The position numbers and the translations under genes were made by a program. The notes under the pieces were generated by a model. It was not told the DNA's origin and ran no database searches. It saw only the letters and a list, made by a program, of their open reading frames with translations. From positions 186,001 through 250,000 of the forward strand of contig CAKUJD010000004.1 of NCBI GenBank assembly GCA_934661195.1: 64,000 bases of DNA, given 5' to 3'. Positions 8,407-16,790 of the stretch are shown here, in pieces. The DNA is from an uncultured Muribaculaceae bacterium. Lineage in GTDB: Bacteria; Bacteroidota; Bacteroidia; Bacteroidales; Muribaculaceae. Every line of letters starts with the position of its first letter. Position 1 is the stretch's first letter.

Positions 8407-9015
8407 TTATTGCTTGGTAGTCTGCCGCTGCTTGTGAGCCTCGATTGCAAGGCGCTCGACGGCGGCGGGAAAATATCGGTATTCAAGCTGGTGCACCCTT
8501 TCGGCAAGGCTTTGCGGCGTGTCGGTGGCAAGCACGGGGCAGCTGTGCTGCTCCACTATGGCGCCGCCGTCGACCTCAGCCGTCACCAGGTGTATGGTGA
8601 TTCCCGACTGCGTGTCGCCGCTGGCCAGCACGGCCTCGTGCACGTGCATGCCCCACATGCCCTTGCCGCCGTGTAGCGGCAGCAGCGAGGGGTGCAGGTT
8701 CACAATGCGGCCGCTGTAGGCGCTCAGCAGCGGTTCGCGCACCATGGCCAGAAATCCGGCCAGCACCACCAGGTCCACATTGCGCCCGGCCAGGGCGCGC
8801 GCTATGCCGTCGGGCTGCTTCCACTCGTCGCGCCCGCGCACTTCCACGTCGATGCCCAGCGGCTTCAGCCGTCCGATGACGGGAGCCGTGGCCACATTGG
8901 TCATCACAGCGGCCACCTGCACAGTGCCGCGCTGTGCGAAATATTTCACCAGTCGCTCGGCATTGGTTCCGTTGCCCGAGGCCAGAATGGCTATGCGAGG
9001 TTTGTTTTGCGTCAT
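8407..9015 (-). CDS. purN: Phosphoribosylglycinamide formyltransferase
   Basis: PurN transfers a formyl group from 10-formyl-tetrahydrofolate to GAR, the third step of purine synthesis. Seen in 202 residues: the N-terminal nucleotide-binding loop LASGNGTNAE (11-20), the catalytic Asn106 and His108 in IVNLHPSLLP, and Asp149 in EVDGGA. These are the expected catalytic trio. It starts 18 bases after the ABC exporter stop, so it is probably read from the exporter's promoter, an unrelated function carried in the same transcript. Confidence 0.95.
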   Translation of the reverse strand: MTQNKPRIAILASGNGTNAERLVKYFAQRGTVQVAAVMTNVATAPVIGRLKPLGIDVEVRGRDEWKQPDGIARALAGRNVDLVVLAGFLAMVREPLLSAYSGRIVNLHPSLLPLHGGKGMWGMHVHEAVLASGDTQSGITIHLVTAEVDGGAIVEQHSCPVLATDTPQSLAERVHQLEYRYFPAAVERLAIEAHKQRQTTKQ

Positions 9016-9033
9016 TGCTTGTTACGTGTTTTT

Positions 9034-10860
9034 TTAGAAAGTTTGCATATCCACAAGGTGCTTGTAGGCGCCACCTTGCTCCATTAGCTGCGCGTGTGTG
9101 CCGCGCTCAATTATCTTGCCGTCTTGCACCACACATATCAGGTCGGCGTTTTTAATGGTGCTCAGGCGGTGTGCAATCACCAGTGTGGTGCGGTTGCGCA
9201 TCAGGTTGTCGAGGGCTTCCTGCACCAAATGCTCGCTTTCGGTGTCGAGGGCCGATGTGGCCTCGTCGAGGATGAGAATGGGCGGATTTTTGAGAATGGC
9301 GCGCGCAATGCTTATGCGCTGGCGCTGGCCGCCGCTCAGGTTGCACCCGCGGTCGCCTATGCAGGTGTCAAAGCCCTGCTCGCTGGCCATGATAAAGTCG
9401 TAGGCGTTGGCGATTCGTGCCGCCTCCTCCACCTGCTCGCGTGAGGCCTGCTCCACGCCGAAGGTGATGTTGTTGTAAAACGAGTCGTTAAACAGTATGG
9501 CCTCCTGGTTCACGTTGCCCATCAGGGCCCGCACATCGGCCACGCGGTATTCGCGCAGGTCGTGGCCGTCGATGCTTATTGAGCCCTCCTGCACATCGTA
9601 GAAGCGTGGCAGCAGGTCGGCCAGCGTGGTCTTGCCGCTGCCGCTTTGGCCCACGAGGGCCACCGTCTGGCCGCGACGAATTTCGAGCGACACTCCGTCG
9701 ATCACCCACTGCTCGCCATAGCGGAATCGCACGTTGCTGAAGCTGATGCCTTGGCGCATCTCTGTCAGCTCGATGGGGTGCACGGGGTCTTTTATCGGGT
9801 TTTGGGCTTGCAGAATCTTGTCGATGCGCTGCATCGACGCCATGCCGCGCTGAATCGAGTAGCTGGCCTTGCTGAAGTCTTTGGCGGGGTTGATGATGCT
9901 GTAGAAAATCACCATGTAGTAGATAAACGACGGCGCCGTGATGCTGCTGTGGCCGTCGAGAATAAGCGTGCCGCCAAACCACAGCACTATGGCAATGGTG
10001 GCCGTGCCCAGAAACTCGCTCATGGGGTGGGCCAGCTCGTAGCGGCGGTTCATGCGGCGCGATGTGTTGCGGAATTTCTCATTCTCCTCGCTGAAGCGGC
10101 GCCGCACCTTGCCCTCGGCATTGAAGGCCTTGATCACGCGCAGGCCGCCCAGGGTCTCCTCGATGTTGCTGAGCAGCACGCCCAGCTGCGTCTGCACCTC
10201 CAGCGACACGCGCTTCAGCCGCTTGCCCACCTTGCCCATCACCAGCCCGGCCAGCGGCAGCAGCACCAGCACAAACACCGTGAGCTGCCAGCTCACCACT
10301 ATCATCATCACCAGGCACACCACAATCATTATGGGGTTCTTAAACATCATGTCGAGCGACGACATTATGGAGTTTTCCACCTCGGTCACATCACCGCTCA
10401 TGCGCGCCATCACGTCGCCCTTGCGCTCGTTGCTGAAGAAGCCTATTGGCAGGCTCACAATCTTGTTGTAGATTTGGTTGCGCAGGTCGCGCACCACGCC
10501 GGTGCGTATGCCTATCATGAAAAACGCGCTCAGGTAGGCGCTGCCCGTTTTCAGTCCCGTCATCAACACCAGCGCCAGTGCTATGCTTGCAAGGGCGGTC
10601 GACGGGCCGTATTGCGCTATGATGCACTGCACGGCATAGTAGAAGTCGTTGACCACCACCGTCTTCACACTGGCGCTGCCCCAGGCCATGAATGTGTAGG
10701 TGGTTTGGTTGATGCCAAACAGCATTTCCAAAATCGGGATTATTAGCGCGAATGAAAACAGGGTGAGGAATGCCGCCAGCACGTTGAACAGCACGTTCAG
10801 CGCCAGCAGCTTCTTGTAGGGTGGCACAAAGCGCGCCAGCAGTTTGAAGAATCCTTTCAT
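9034..10860 (-). CDS. ABC exporter, MsbA-like, fused permease and ATPase
   Basis: A 608-residue half-transporter. Residues 1 to about 325 form a six-helix membrane domain, and residues about 370-608 form the ATPase. Motifs seen: Walker A GQSGSGKTT (404-412), signature LSGGQ (508-512), Walker B ILILDEATSA (528-537) and a switch-region His in IAHRLST. It would act as a homodimer in the inner membrane. Overall it resembles MsbA-type lipid exporters, and the envelope-related setting agrees, but drug or peptide export cannot be excluded. It is the first gene of the minus-strand run, with its own promoter at 10913-10942. Confidence 0.9.
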   Translation of the reverse strand: MKGFFKLLARFVPPYKKLLALNVLFNVLAAFLTLFSFALIIPILEMLFGINQTTYTFMAWGSASVKTVVVNDFYYAVQCIIAQYGPSTALASIALALVLMTGLKTGSAYLSAFFMIGIRTGVVRDLRNQIYNKIVSLPIGFFSNERKGDVMARMSGDVTEVENSIMSSLDMMFKNPIMIVVCLVMMIVVSWQLTVFVLVLLPLAGLVMGKVGKRLKRVSLEVQTQLGVLLSNIEETLGGLRVIKAFNAEGKVRRRFSEENEKFRNTSRRMNRRYELAHPMSEFLGTATIAIVLWFGGTLILDGHSSITAPSFIYYMVIFYSIINPAKDFSKASYSIQRGMASMQRIDKILQAQNPIKDPVHPIELTEMRQGISFSNVRFRYGEQWVIDGVSLEIRRGQTVALVGQSGSGKTTLADLLPRFYDVQEGSISIDGHDLREYRVADVRALMGNVNQEAILFNDSFYNNITFGVEQASREQVEEAARIANAYDFIMASEQGFDTCIGDRGCNLSGGQRQRISIARAILKNPPILILDEATSALDTESEHLVQEALDNLMRNRTTLVIAHRLSTIKNADLICVVQDGKIIERGTHAQLMEQGGAYKHLVDMQTF

Positions 10861-10912
10861 TTATCGAGATTGTATATCGTTTTGCAAGGGGTGGAAGCCC
10901 CCTTCAAATTGG

Positions 10913-10942
10913 CAAAGTTACAAAACATTCGCCACAATCAAA
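10913..10942 (-). promoter_or_regulatory. Promoter of the ABC exporter operon
   Basis: On the minus strand, TTTG (10942-10939), an 18-base spacer, then TAACTTTG (10920-10913), which fits the Bacteroidetes -33/-7 pattern. The leader of about 45 bases holds a small GGGG/CCCC stem before the ATG at 10860. Confidence 0.6.
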
Positions 10943-11027
10943 ACTTCCGCCCCCAAAACCGCTTGGCATCTGTAATCATGGTAGGAGAAACTTTAATTTG
11001 GCCACAGCACGGGTGTCGAGTGCGCGC

Positions 11028-11035
11028 TACCTTTG
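11028..11035 (+). promoter_or_regulatory. -7 box of the flavodoxin gene
   Basis: TACCTTTG fits TAnnTTTG and lies 28 bases before the ATG. No well-placed -33 TTTG was found. Confidence 0.5.
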
Positions 11036-11063
11036 CAGCGTGTAATCAAAACAAGCATTAGTT

Positions 11064-11567
11064 ATGAAGACTCTAATCGTTTATTTCTCGTTCACGGCTG
11101 GCAACACAAGGCGCATAGCCGAGAAAATCCAAAGTGAGGTGGGCGGCGACCTGGTGCGGCTGCTCACGGTGCAACCCTATCCGTCTGATTATGAGGTGGC
11201 CGTCAGCCAGGGCCACAGCGAGGTCAACAGAGGGTTCAAGCCCGAATTGCAGCCTATTGGAAAAGAGGTTAAGGACTATGACCGAATTATTTTGGGCACT
11301 CCCACTTGGTGGTACAAGATGGCGCCGGCGGTGCTGTCGTTCCTTTCATACAACGACTTCACTGGCAAGGTGGTGGTGCCATACATGACCGATGCCGGCT
11401 GGCCAGGCAGTGTGCTGGCCAACATCACCGAGATAGCCCGCCGCAATGGTGCCACGGTGCAAAACGCGCATGAGTTCCGCTTCAGCGCCGATGCGCGCCA
11501 CTACGACCGCATGACCACGCCCGAAAGTGAACTCAACCAGTGGATTGGCTCGCTTAAGCGGCAGTGA
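11064..11567 (+). CDS. Flavodoxin-family protein
   Basis: A 167-residue flavin-binding protein with a Rossmann-like fold. Seen: the FMN phosphate loop near the N-terminus (YFSFTAGNTRRIAE, residues about 7-20), the GTPTWWYKMAPAV segment (about 77-90) that packs on the isoalloxazine ring, and a C-terminal helix. It resembles the short flavodoxins of Bacteroidetes that are often annotated as electron carriers or NAD(P)H-dependent reductases. It is a single gene with its own promoter box, read divergently from the ABC operon. The redox partner cannot be inferred. Confidence 0.85.
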   Translation: MKTLIVYFSFTAGNTRRIAEKIQSEVGGDLVRLLTVQPYPSDYEVAVSQGHSEVNRGFKPELQPIGKEVKDYDRIILGTPTWWYKMAPAVLSFLSYNDFTGKVVVPYMTDAGWPGSVLANITEIARRNGATVQNAHEFRFSADARHYDRMTTPESELNQWIGSLKRQ

Positions 11568-11637
11568 AGCCCCCACAGAAAGGCGGGGTGGAGTGGGGGG
11601 CGTTTGTCGATGAAATCGCGGCGGCGGTATATCTTTT

Positions 11638-11669
11638 TTGCCGGAGTGGAATGTAATTGTTACCTTTAT
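11638..11669 (+). promoter_or_regulatory. Promoter of the 985-residue outer-membrane protein
   Basis: TTTG (11638-11641), a 20-base spacer and TACCTTTA (11662-11669) give a near-consensus Bacteroidetes promoter. Transcription should start near 11676, which rules out the upstream in-frame ATGs at 11604, 11610 and 11673 and supports 11718 (or 11697). Confidence 0.65.
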
Positions 11670-11717
11670 GCTATGAAAAAGGCTTGGCGAGTTGCCATGA
11701 CCGAAAAACAATTATCG

Positions 11718-14675
11718 ATGAATAAACTAATCTCAATAATTGCATTGGCGGCAGCGCTGCTTGCTCCGCTGGCTGCACGCGCGGCCACGATTAATGGCAT
11801 TGTGGTTGATGGCGCCGACACCACCGAACTCGTGGGCGCCACTGTGAAACTGCTGCGAGCCACGCCCGACAGCACGTTTGTGGCCGGCACGGCCACCGAT
11901 GCCCATGGCGTGTTTAACCTGCGCAATGTGCCGCGCGGCAAGTATTACCTGAAGTTCAGCTATCTCGGCTACTCCGACGCTGTGCGTCGCGTGAGTGTGG
12001 AGGGCCGCGACGTCAATATTGGCGCCGTGGAGCTCGGCACAGGCTCGATACGCCTCAAGGAGGCTGTGGTGGTGGGTGTGAAGACCCCCATTACCGTAAA
12101 GGAGGACACGGTGGAGTATAACGCCGACACCTACAAGACGCAGAGCAACGCTGTGGTTGAAGACCTGCTGAAGCGCCTGCCGGGCGTGGAGGTGGGCAGC
12201 GACGGCAAGGTCACGGCCAACGGCAAGTCGGTGACAAAGATATTGATCGACGGTAAGGAGTTTTTCAGCGACGACCCCACTGTGGCCTCTAAAAACATTC
12301 CGGCCGACATGGTCGACAAACTGCAGGTGATTGACCGCAAAAGCGACCTGGCGCGCCTCACGGGCGTGGACGATGGTGAGGACGAGACGGTGATCAACCT
12401 CACCGTGAAGAAGGGCATGAACAATGGCTGGTTTGGCACAGCCACGGCCGGCTACGGCACCGACAGCCGCTATATGGGCAATGTGATGGCCAACTATTTT
12501 AGCGGCGGCAACCAACTGACCCTGATGGGCGGCGGCAACAACACCAACAATCTGGGCTTCACCGACGGCGGCGCGTCGCGCTTCCAGCGCTTTGGCGGCA
12601 GCAACGGCATCACCACATCGCAGAATGCCGGCATCAACTTCAATGTGGGCTCGCGCGACAGCGAGCGCCTGCGCATTGGCGGCGACGTGATGTATTCGCA
12701 CAGCGACCGCGACACGCGCTCGTCGCGCGACCGCACCTATCTGTTCCCCGACAGCACCAGTTACTACCGCTCGGCATCGCTCTCGCGCGACAAGGGCCAC
12801 AACGTGCGCGGCGACTTTCGCATAAAGTGGGAGGTGGACTCGCAAAACACCATTGAGTTCCGCCCAAACTTTTCATTCAACTTCAGCAACAGCACCAAGA
12901 GCGACTCTTCGATGACACGCGCGGGCGACGCCGCGCTCACCCCAGTCAACCGCAGCCTAAGCTCGTATGCCAACCACGGCAGCAGCTATGAGGCCGCCGG
13001 CCAGCTGGTGTGGAACCGCAAGGTGAAGTCGCACCCCGGGCGCAGCTACAGTGCGCAGCTGCGTTACAGCTACTCCAATGTGGATGAGGACGGCAACACC
13101 TACACCCGCAACACATATTTCCTTAAGCCAGACCCCGATGAAACCATCGACCAGATATATGACAACCACCGTCTCACCAACGGCGTGAACGGCCGCCTCA
13201 CGTGGACCGAGCCGCTGGGCAGTGTGAGCAATGCGCGCTTCCTGACCGTGGCCTACAGCGCAAACTATCGTGTGAGCAAGGCCAACAAGGCCGTCTACGA
13301 CATCACCCGCCAGCCCTCGGCACAGCCTGTGCCCAGTGCCAACTGGCTGATGGCCGACCTGCTGCACGACGCCAGCTTCACGTCATACGTCAGCCGGCAA
13401 TATGGCGGCTATGCGCTCACCGATGGCGTGGTGCTGAGCCAGATCATCGACAGTGAACTTGGCCCTGAGCTTGAGCGCACGTTTAACGAGAGTCAGAGCA
13501 ACAATTTCCGCAACCGCTACTTCAACCAGTCGATGCAGCTGGGTTTCCGCCAGGTGCGCAAAGCCTACAACCTGAATTTGGGCTTCACTGTGCAGTCGGC
13601 AATGTCGGCAAGCGAGAATTTGCTGAACTCGCTGCGCACCATTCCCTCGCGCTGGGTGTGGAGCGTGGCGCCTTATGCGCGCCTGCGCTACAAGTTCTCA
13701 AAGACTCGCAATTTGGCGTTTGACTATCGCATGCGCTCCAGCCAGCCGTCGCTCACCAAGTTGCAGCCAGTGGCCGATGTGTCCAATCCGCTCAACATCG
13801 TGATTGGTAACCCTGAGTTGAAGCCCACGTTCACCCATCGCATCAACGCCCGCTACAGCGACTTTAACCAAGGCGCGCAGCGCAGCATAATGGCCATGAT
13901 GAATGTCAACTTCGAGCAAAACAGCATCATTTCCAAGACCGACTACAACTCCACCACCGGTGGACGCACCACCACCTACACCAACGTTGGCGGCGTGTGG
14001 GACGCTATGGGCATGAACATGCTCAGCTTCCCATTCGGGGCGCAAAAAACGCTTTACTTCACCAACCACCTGTTTGCGCGCTACTCGCAGACCAAGGGAT
14101 ACAACAACGGCAAGTATAACCGCAGCGCCACGGCCAGTGTCAGCGAGTCGCCCGGTCTGGCTTTCCGCAACGGCGTGTTCGACATCGAGTTGCGCCCGCG
14201 CTATAGTTTCCAGACCACCCACAACACTGTGCAGACATCGGGCAACCGCAATATCCATACCTATGGCGGCATGCTTAATGCCACTGTGAGTGCGCCGTTT
14301 GGCTTGGTGGTTAGCACCGACCTCAGCTACAGCGCCACATCGGGATACGCCAGCGGCTACAACACGCGCCAGTGGCTGTGGAACGGTTCGGTGGGCTACC
14401 AGTTTCTGCACGACAAGCAAGCATCAATCCAGCTGTCGGTCTACGACATTCTTGGCCAGCGCAAAAGCGTGAACCGCAACACCACCGCCAGCTACATCGA
14501 GGATGTGGCCTACAACTCCCTTTCGCGCTATGGCATGCTGTCGTTCACCTACCGCTTCACCACATTCAAGAAGGGTCAGCAGCCCAAGGACCGCCGCGAC
14601 GACGGCGACCATCCAGGCCCGCGCCGCGGCTTCGGCGGCCGCCCGCCCATGGGCCCGCCTCCAGGCCGCTTTTAG
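11718..14675 (+). CDS. TonB-dependent-receptor-like outer-membrane protein
   Basis: The gene encodes 985 residues from the ATG at 11718; that start gives an immediate signal peptide (MNKLISIIALAAALL...ARA) and is downstream of the promoter. After the signal come a carboxypeptidase-regulatory-like beta domain (INGIVVDGADTTELVGATV ..., about residues 25-105), a plug-like domain (VVEDLLKRLPGVEV, about 135-230) and a long outer-membrane beta barrel of the OMP_b-brl_3 type to near the end. The last 35 residues are Pro/Gly/Arg/Asp-rich (ending GPPPGRF), an unusual tail for a barrel protein. No SusD partner or glycan enzymes are adjacent, so the transported substrate is unknown. Confidence 0.88.
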   Translation: MNKLISIIALAAALLAPLAARAATINGIVVDGADTTELVGATVKLLRATPDSTFVAGTATDAHGVFNLRNVPRGKYYLKFSYLGYSDAVRRVSVEGRDVNIGAVELGTGSIRLKEAVVVGVKTPITVKEDTVEYNADTYKTQSNAVVEDLLKRLPGVEVGSDGKVTANGKSVTKILIDGKEFFSDDPTVASKNIPADMVDKLQVIDRKSDLARLTGVDDGEDETVINLTVKKGMNNGWFGTATAGYGTDSRYMGNVMANYFSGGNQLTLMGGGNNTNNLGFTDGGASRFQRFGGSNGITTSQNAGINFNVGSRDSERLRIGGDVMYSHSDRDTRSSRDRTYLFPDSTSYYRSASLSRDKGHNVRGDFRIKWEVDSQNTIEFRPNFSFNFSNSTKSDSSMTRAGDAALTPVNRSLSSYANHGSSYEAAGQLVWNRKVKSHPGRSYSAQLRYSYSNVDEDGNTYTRNTYFLKPDPDETIDQIYDNHRLTNGVNGRLTWTEPLGSVSNARFLTVAYSANYRVSKANKAVYDITRQPSAQPVPSANWLMADLLHDASFTSYVSRQYGGYALTDGVVLSQIIDSELGPELERTFNESQSNNFRNRYFNQSMQLGFRQVRKAYNLNLGFTVQSAMSASENLLNSLRTIPSRWVWSVAPYARLRYKFSKTRNLAFDYRMRSSQPSLTKLQPVADVSNPLNIVIGNPELKPTFTHRINARYSDFNQGAQRSIMAMMNVNFEQNSIISKTDYNSTTGGRTTTYTNVGGVWDAMGMNMLSFPFGAQKTLYFTNHLFARYSQTKGYNNGKYNRSATASVSESPGLAFRNGVFDIELRPRYSFQTTHNTVQTSGNRNIHTYGGMLNATVSAPFGLVVSTDLSYSATSGYASGYNTRQWLWNGSVGYQFLHDKQASIQLSVYDILGQRKSVNRNTTASYIEDVAYNSLSRYGMLSFTYRFTTFKKGQQPKDRRDDGDHPGPRRGFGGRPPMGPPPGRF

Positions 14676-14700
14676 GTGAAAGGGTATAGAAATAATAAGG

Positions 14701-14739
14701 CCGCTTTTCCTTGCGCCGCAGGGCGCGATGGAAAGGCGG
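14701..14739. terminator. Hairpin between convergent genes
   Basis: Arms 14701-14710 and 14730-14739 pair at 9 of 10 positions, with an inner GCGCC/GGCGC stem. A T-rich stretch follows on the plus strand. It can end the outer-membrane-protein transcript and possibly dnaX. Confidence 0.7.
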
Positions 14740-14781
14740 TTGCTTTTGTTTTGCCGTTTTGCTTGGTGGGTGTAGAGCCGG

Positions 14782-16563
14782 CTATGCCATGCTAAGCTCG
14801 AAGTCTTTGATGAATTGGTTGAAGTCGGGGTTGCTCTTGCGCAGGTTTTCCACAATCTCGCGGTCGGTGAGCACGGCGGGGCGTGGCCCGCTTTTGCGCA
14901 GCTTCACGTCGATGGCCAGCATATCGTTGTTCACGGCATTGCGCAAGAAGGTCAGCAGATTGCGCATGCTGTCTTCCATAAATTCCACTTGGGCGTCGTT
15001 GTCAACCTCAATTTGGTATTGGTCGTCGGTTACACGCTGTGGCAGCGAGTTGCGCATGGTGTTGATTATCACCTTTTCTTCTGGGTGCTGCTTTATGTAG
15101 CTGTTCCAGGCTTCCAGCAACTGTTGCGCGGTGAAGGGGGCGCTGCGGTGGGTGGCTTGCGAGGCTGGCGCGGCTCGCTTGCTTGCAGCCTGCTGTGCCG
15201 CTGCGGCCTGGTTGTTGATGTAGATGCGGTGAGTGTTTTGTGCCGCTACTGGGCGGGGTGTATAAGCCGTGTGGCCGCTGGCCGTCATGGCTGGCTGTTG
15301 TGGCACTTGGCGCTGTTGTGGCGGCTGCTGGATGCCCGCTTGCGGTGCGGCAGGGGCTGTTGCCTTAGGTGCAGCGGCAGCGTGGCTTTGTGGCTGTTGT
15401 GCCTGTGGGGCTTGCTGTGGGGCCACATCGCGCAGTTGGGGCTGGCCTCCGCCTGTGGGCGGCTGCGGGTTGAGCAGTTGGCACAGCTTAATCAGCGTGA
15501 GTTCCACGAGAAACTGCTTGTTCGATGCGTCGCGGTAGTTAAGGTCGCAGGTGTTGCACAGGTCCATGGCCATATAGAAGAATCGCGGGTTGAAGCTGGC
15601 TGCAGCCTTCACATGGCGCTGGGCAATGTCACCGTTCATTTCGAGCAGCGACACCGTTTGCGGCGAGCTGGCCACCATCAGGTCGCGTATGTGCTGCGCG
15701 AGCCCGTTGATGAAAAACAGCGAGTCAAACCCGTGGTCGCGCACCTCCTTGTAGATGAGCAGTGCCTGTGGCACATCGCCCTTAAGGAAGGCGGCGTCGA
15801 GCCTGAAGTAGTAGTCATAGTCCAGCACGTTTAGGTTGTCGATTGCGCTCTGGTAGGTGATGTGCCCCTCGCTTGAGGCGTTCACCTGGTCGAAAATCGA
15901 CAATGCGTCGCGCATGGCCCCGTCGGCCTTTTGCGCTATCACGTTGAGTGCGGCGGGTTCGGCCTCGATTCCTTCCTTTTGGCATATTCCCTGCAGCTGC
16001 TGCACAATGTCGGGCACGGTGATGCGCGCGAAGTCGTAGATTTGGCAGCGTGACAGAATGGTGGGTATGATCTTCTGCTTCTCGGTGGTGGCGAGGATGA
16101 ATATGGCATATTCCGGCGGCTCTTCAAGCGTCTTCAGAAATGCGTTGAATGCAGCCTGCGACAGCATGTGCACCTCATCGATGATAAACACGCGGTAGCG
16201 TCCCACTTGGGGCGGAATGCGCACCTGGTCCACGATGTTGCGTATGTCATCCACCGAGTTGTTGCTGGCCGCGTCAAGCTCCACTATGTTGTACGACCGC
16301 TGCTCGTTGAAGGCGCGGCACGACTCGCACTCGTTGCACGGCTCGCCGTCGGCGGTAAGGTGCTCGCAGTTAATGGCCTTGGCAAAGATGCGCGCGCATG
16401 TGGTCTTACCCACGCCGCGCGGACCGCAAAACAGGTAGGCGTGCGCCAGCCGGTGGCTCGTTATAGCCGTCTTTAGCGTGTGTGTCAGGGCCTGCTGGCC
16501 CACCACTGTGCCAAACGATGACGGGCGGTATTTGCGTGCCGATACTATGTAGTTTTCGCTCAT
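14782..16563 (-). CDS. dnaX: DNA polymerase III subunit gamma/tau
   Basis: The clamp-loader ATPase that places the sliding clamp and links polymerases at the fork. The 593-residue start at 16563 (MSENYIVSARKYRP) is chosen because the -7 box at 16588-16595 puts the transcript start downstream of the alternative ATG at 16590. Motifs: Walker A GPRGVGKT (47-54), zinc-binding Cys66, Cys76, Cys79 and Cys82, Walker B box DEVH (129-132) and sensor-1/SRC (171-173). After about residue 365 comes a Gln/Pro/Ala-rich linker of roughly 110 residues, then a tau-type C-terminal domain. I did not identify an obvious slippery site for a short gamma form. Confidence 0.95.
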   Translation of the reverse strand: MSENYIVSARKYRPSSFGTVVGQQALTHTLKTAITSHRLAHAYLFCGPRGVGKTTCARIFAKAINCEHLTADGEPCNECESCRAFNEQRSYNIVELDAASNNSVDDIRNIVDQVRIPPQVGRYRVFIIDEVHMLSQAAFNAFLKTLEEPPEYAIFILATTEKQKIIPTILSRCQIYDFARITVPDIVQQLQGICQKEGIEAEPAALNVIAQKADGAMRDALSIFDQVNASSEGHITYQSAIDNLNVLDYDYYFRLDAAFLKGDVPQALLIYKEVRDHGFDSLFFINGLAQHIRDLMVASSPQTVSLLEMNGDIAQRHVKAAASFNPRFFYMAMDLCNTCDLNYRDASNKQFLVELTLIKLCQLLNPQPPTGGGQPQLRDVAPQQAPQAQQPQSHAAAAPKATAPAAPQAGIQQPPQQRQVPQQPAMTASGHTAYTPRPVAAQNTHRIYINNQAAAAQQAASKRAAPASQATHRSAPFTAQQLLEAWNSYIKQHPEEKVIINTMRNSLPQRVTDDQYQIEVDNDAQVEFMEDSMRNLLTFLRNAVNNDMLAIDVKLRKSGPRPAVLTDREIVENLRKSNPDFNQFIKDFELSMA

Positions 16564-16587
16564 TTTGGTGTCGTTTTCGTGTAATGG

Positions 16588-16595
16588 CAAAGTTA
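16588..16595 (-). promoter_or_regulatory. -7 box of dnaX
   Basis: TAACTTTG read on the minus strand fits TAnnTTTG. Initiation near 16581 gives a leader of about 18 bases and decides the dnaX start at 16563. Confidence 0.55.
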
Positions 16596-16738
16596 GCTAT
16601 AATTTTCATAATCACACCCAATATGCCACTCCAATCTTGACTCAAAACGCACGACACTGCACCATGAGGGCACAGGGCGATTTGAATTAAATTTGTGGCA
16701 GCTGTGGCAAAAAGCTGTGAAATTTCGCTGGTTTATTG

Positions 16739-16746
16739 TAATTTTG
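16739..16746 (+). promoter_or_regulatory. -7 box of the 950-residue secreted protein
   Basis: TAATTTTG fits TAnnTTTG, with a start expected near 16753, before both candidate ATGs (16779 and 16791). Confidence 0.5.
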
Positions 16747-16790
16747 CTACTAAATCGGATAAATTGTAATAACCGTTAATGTTTTCATCT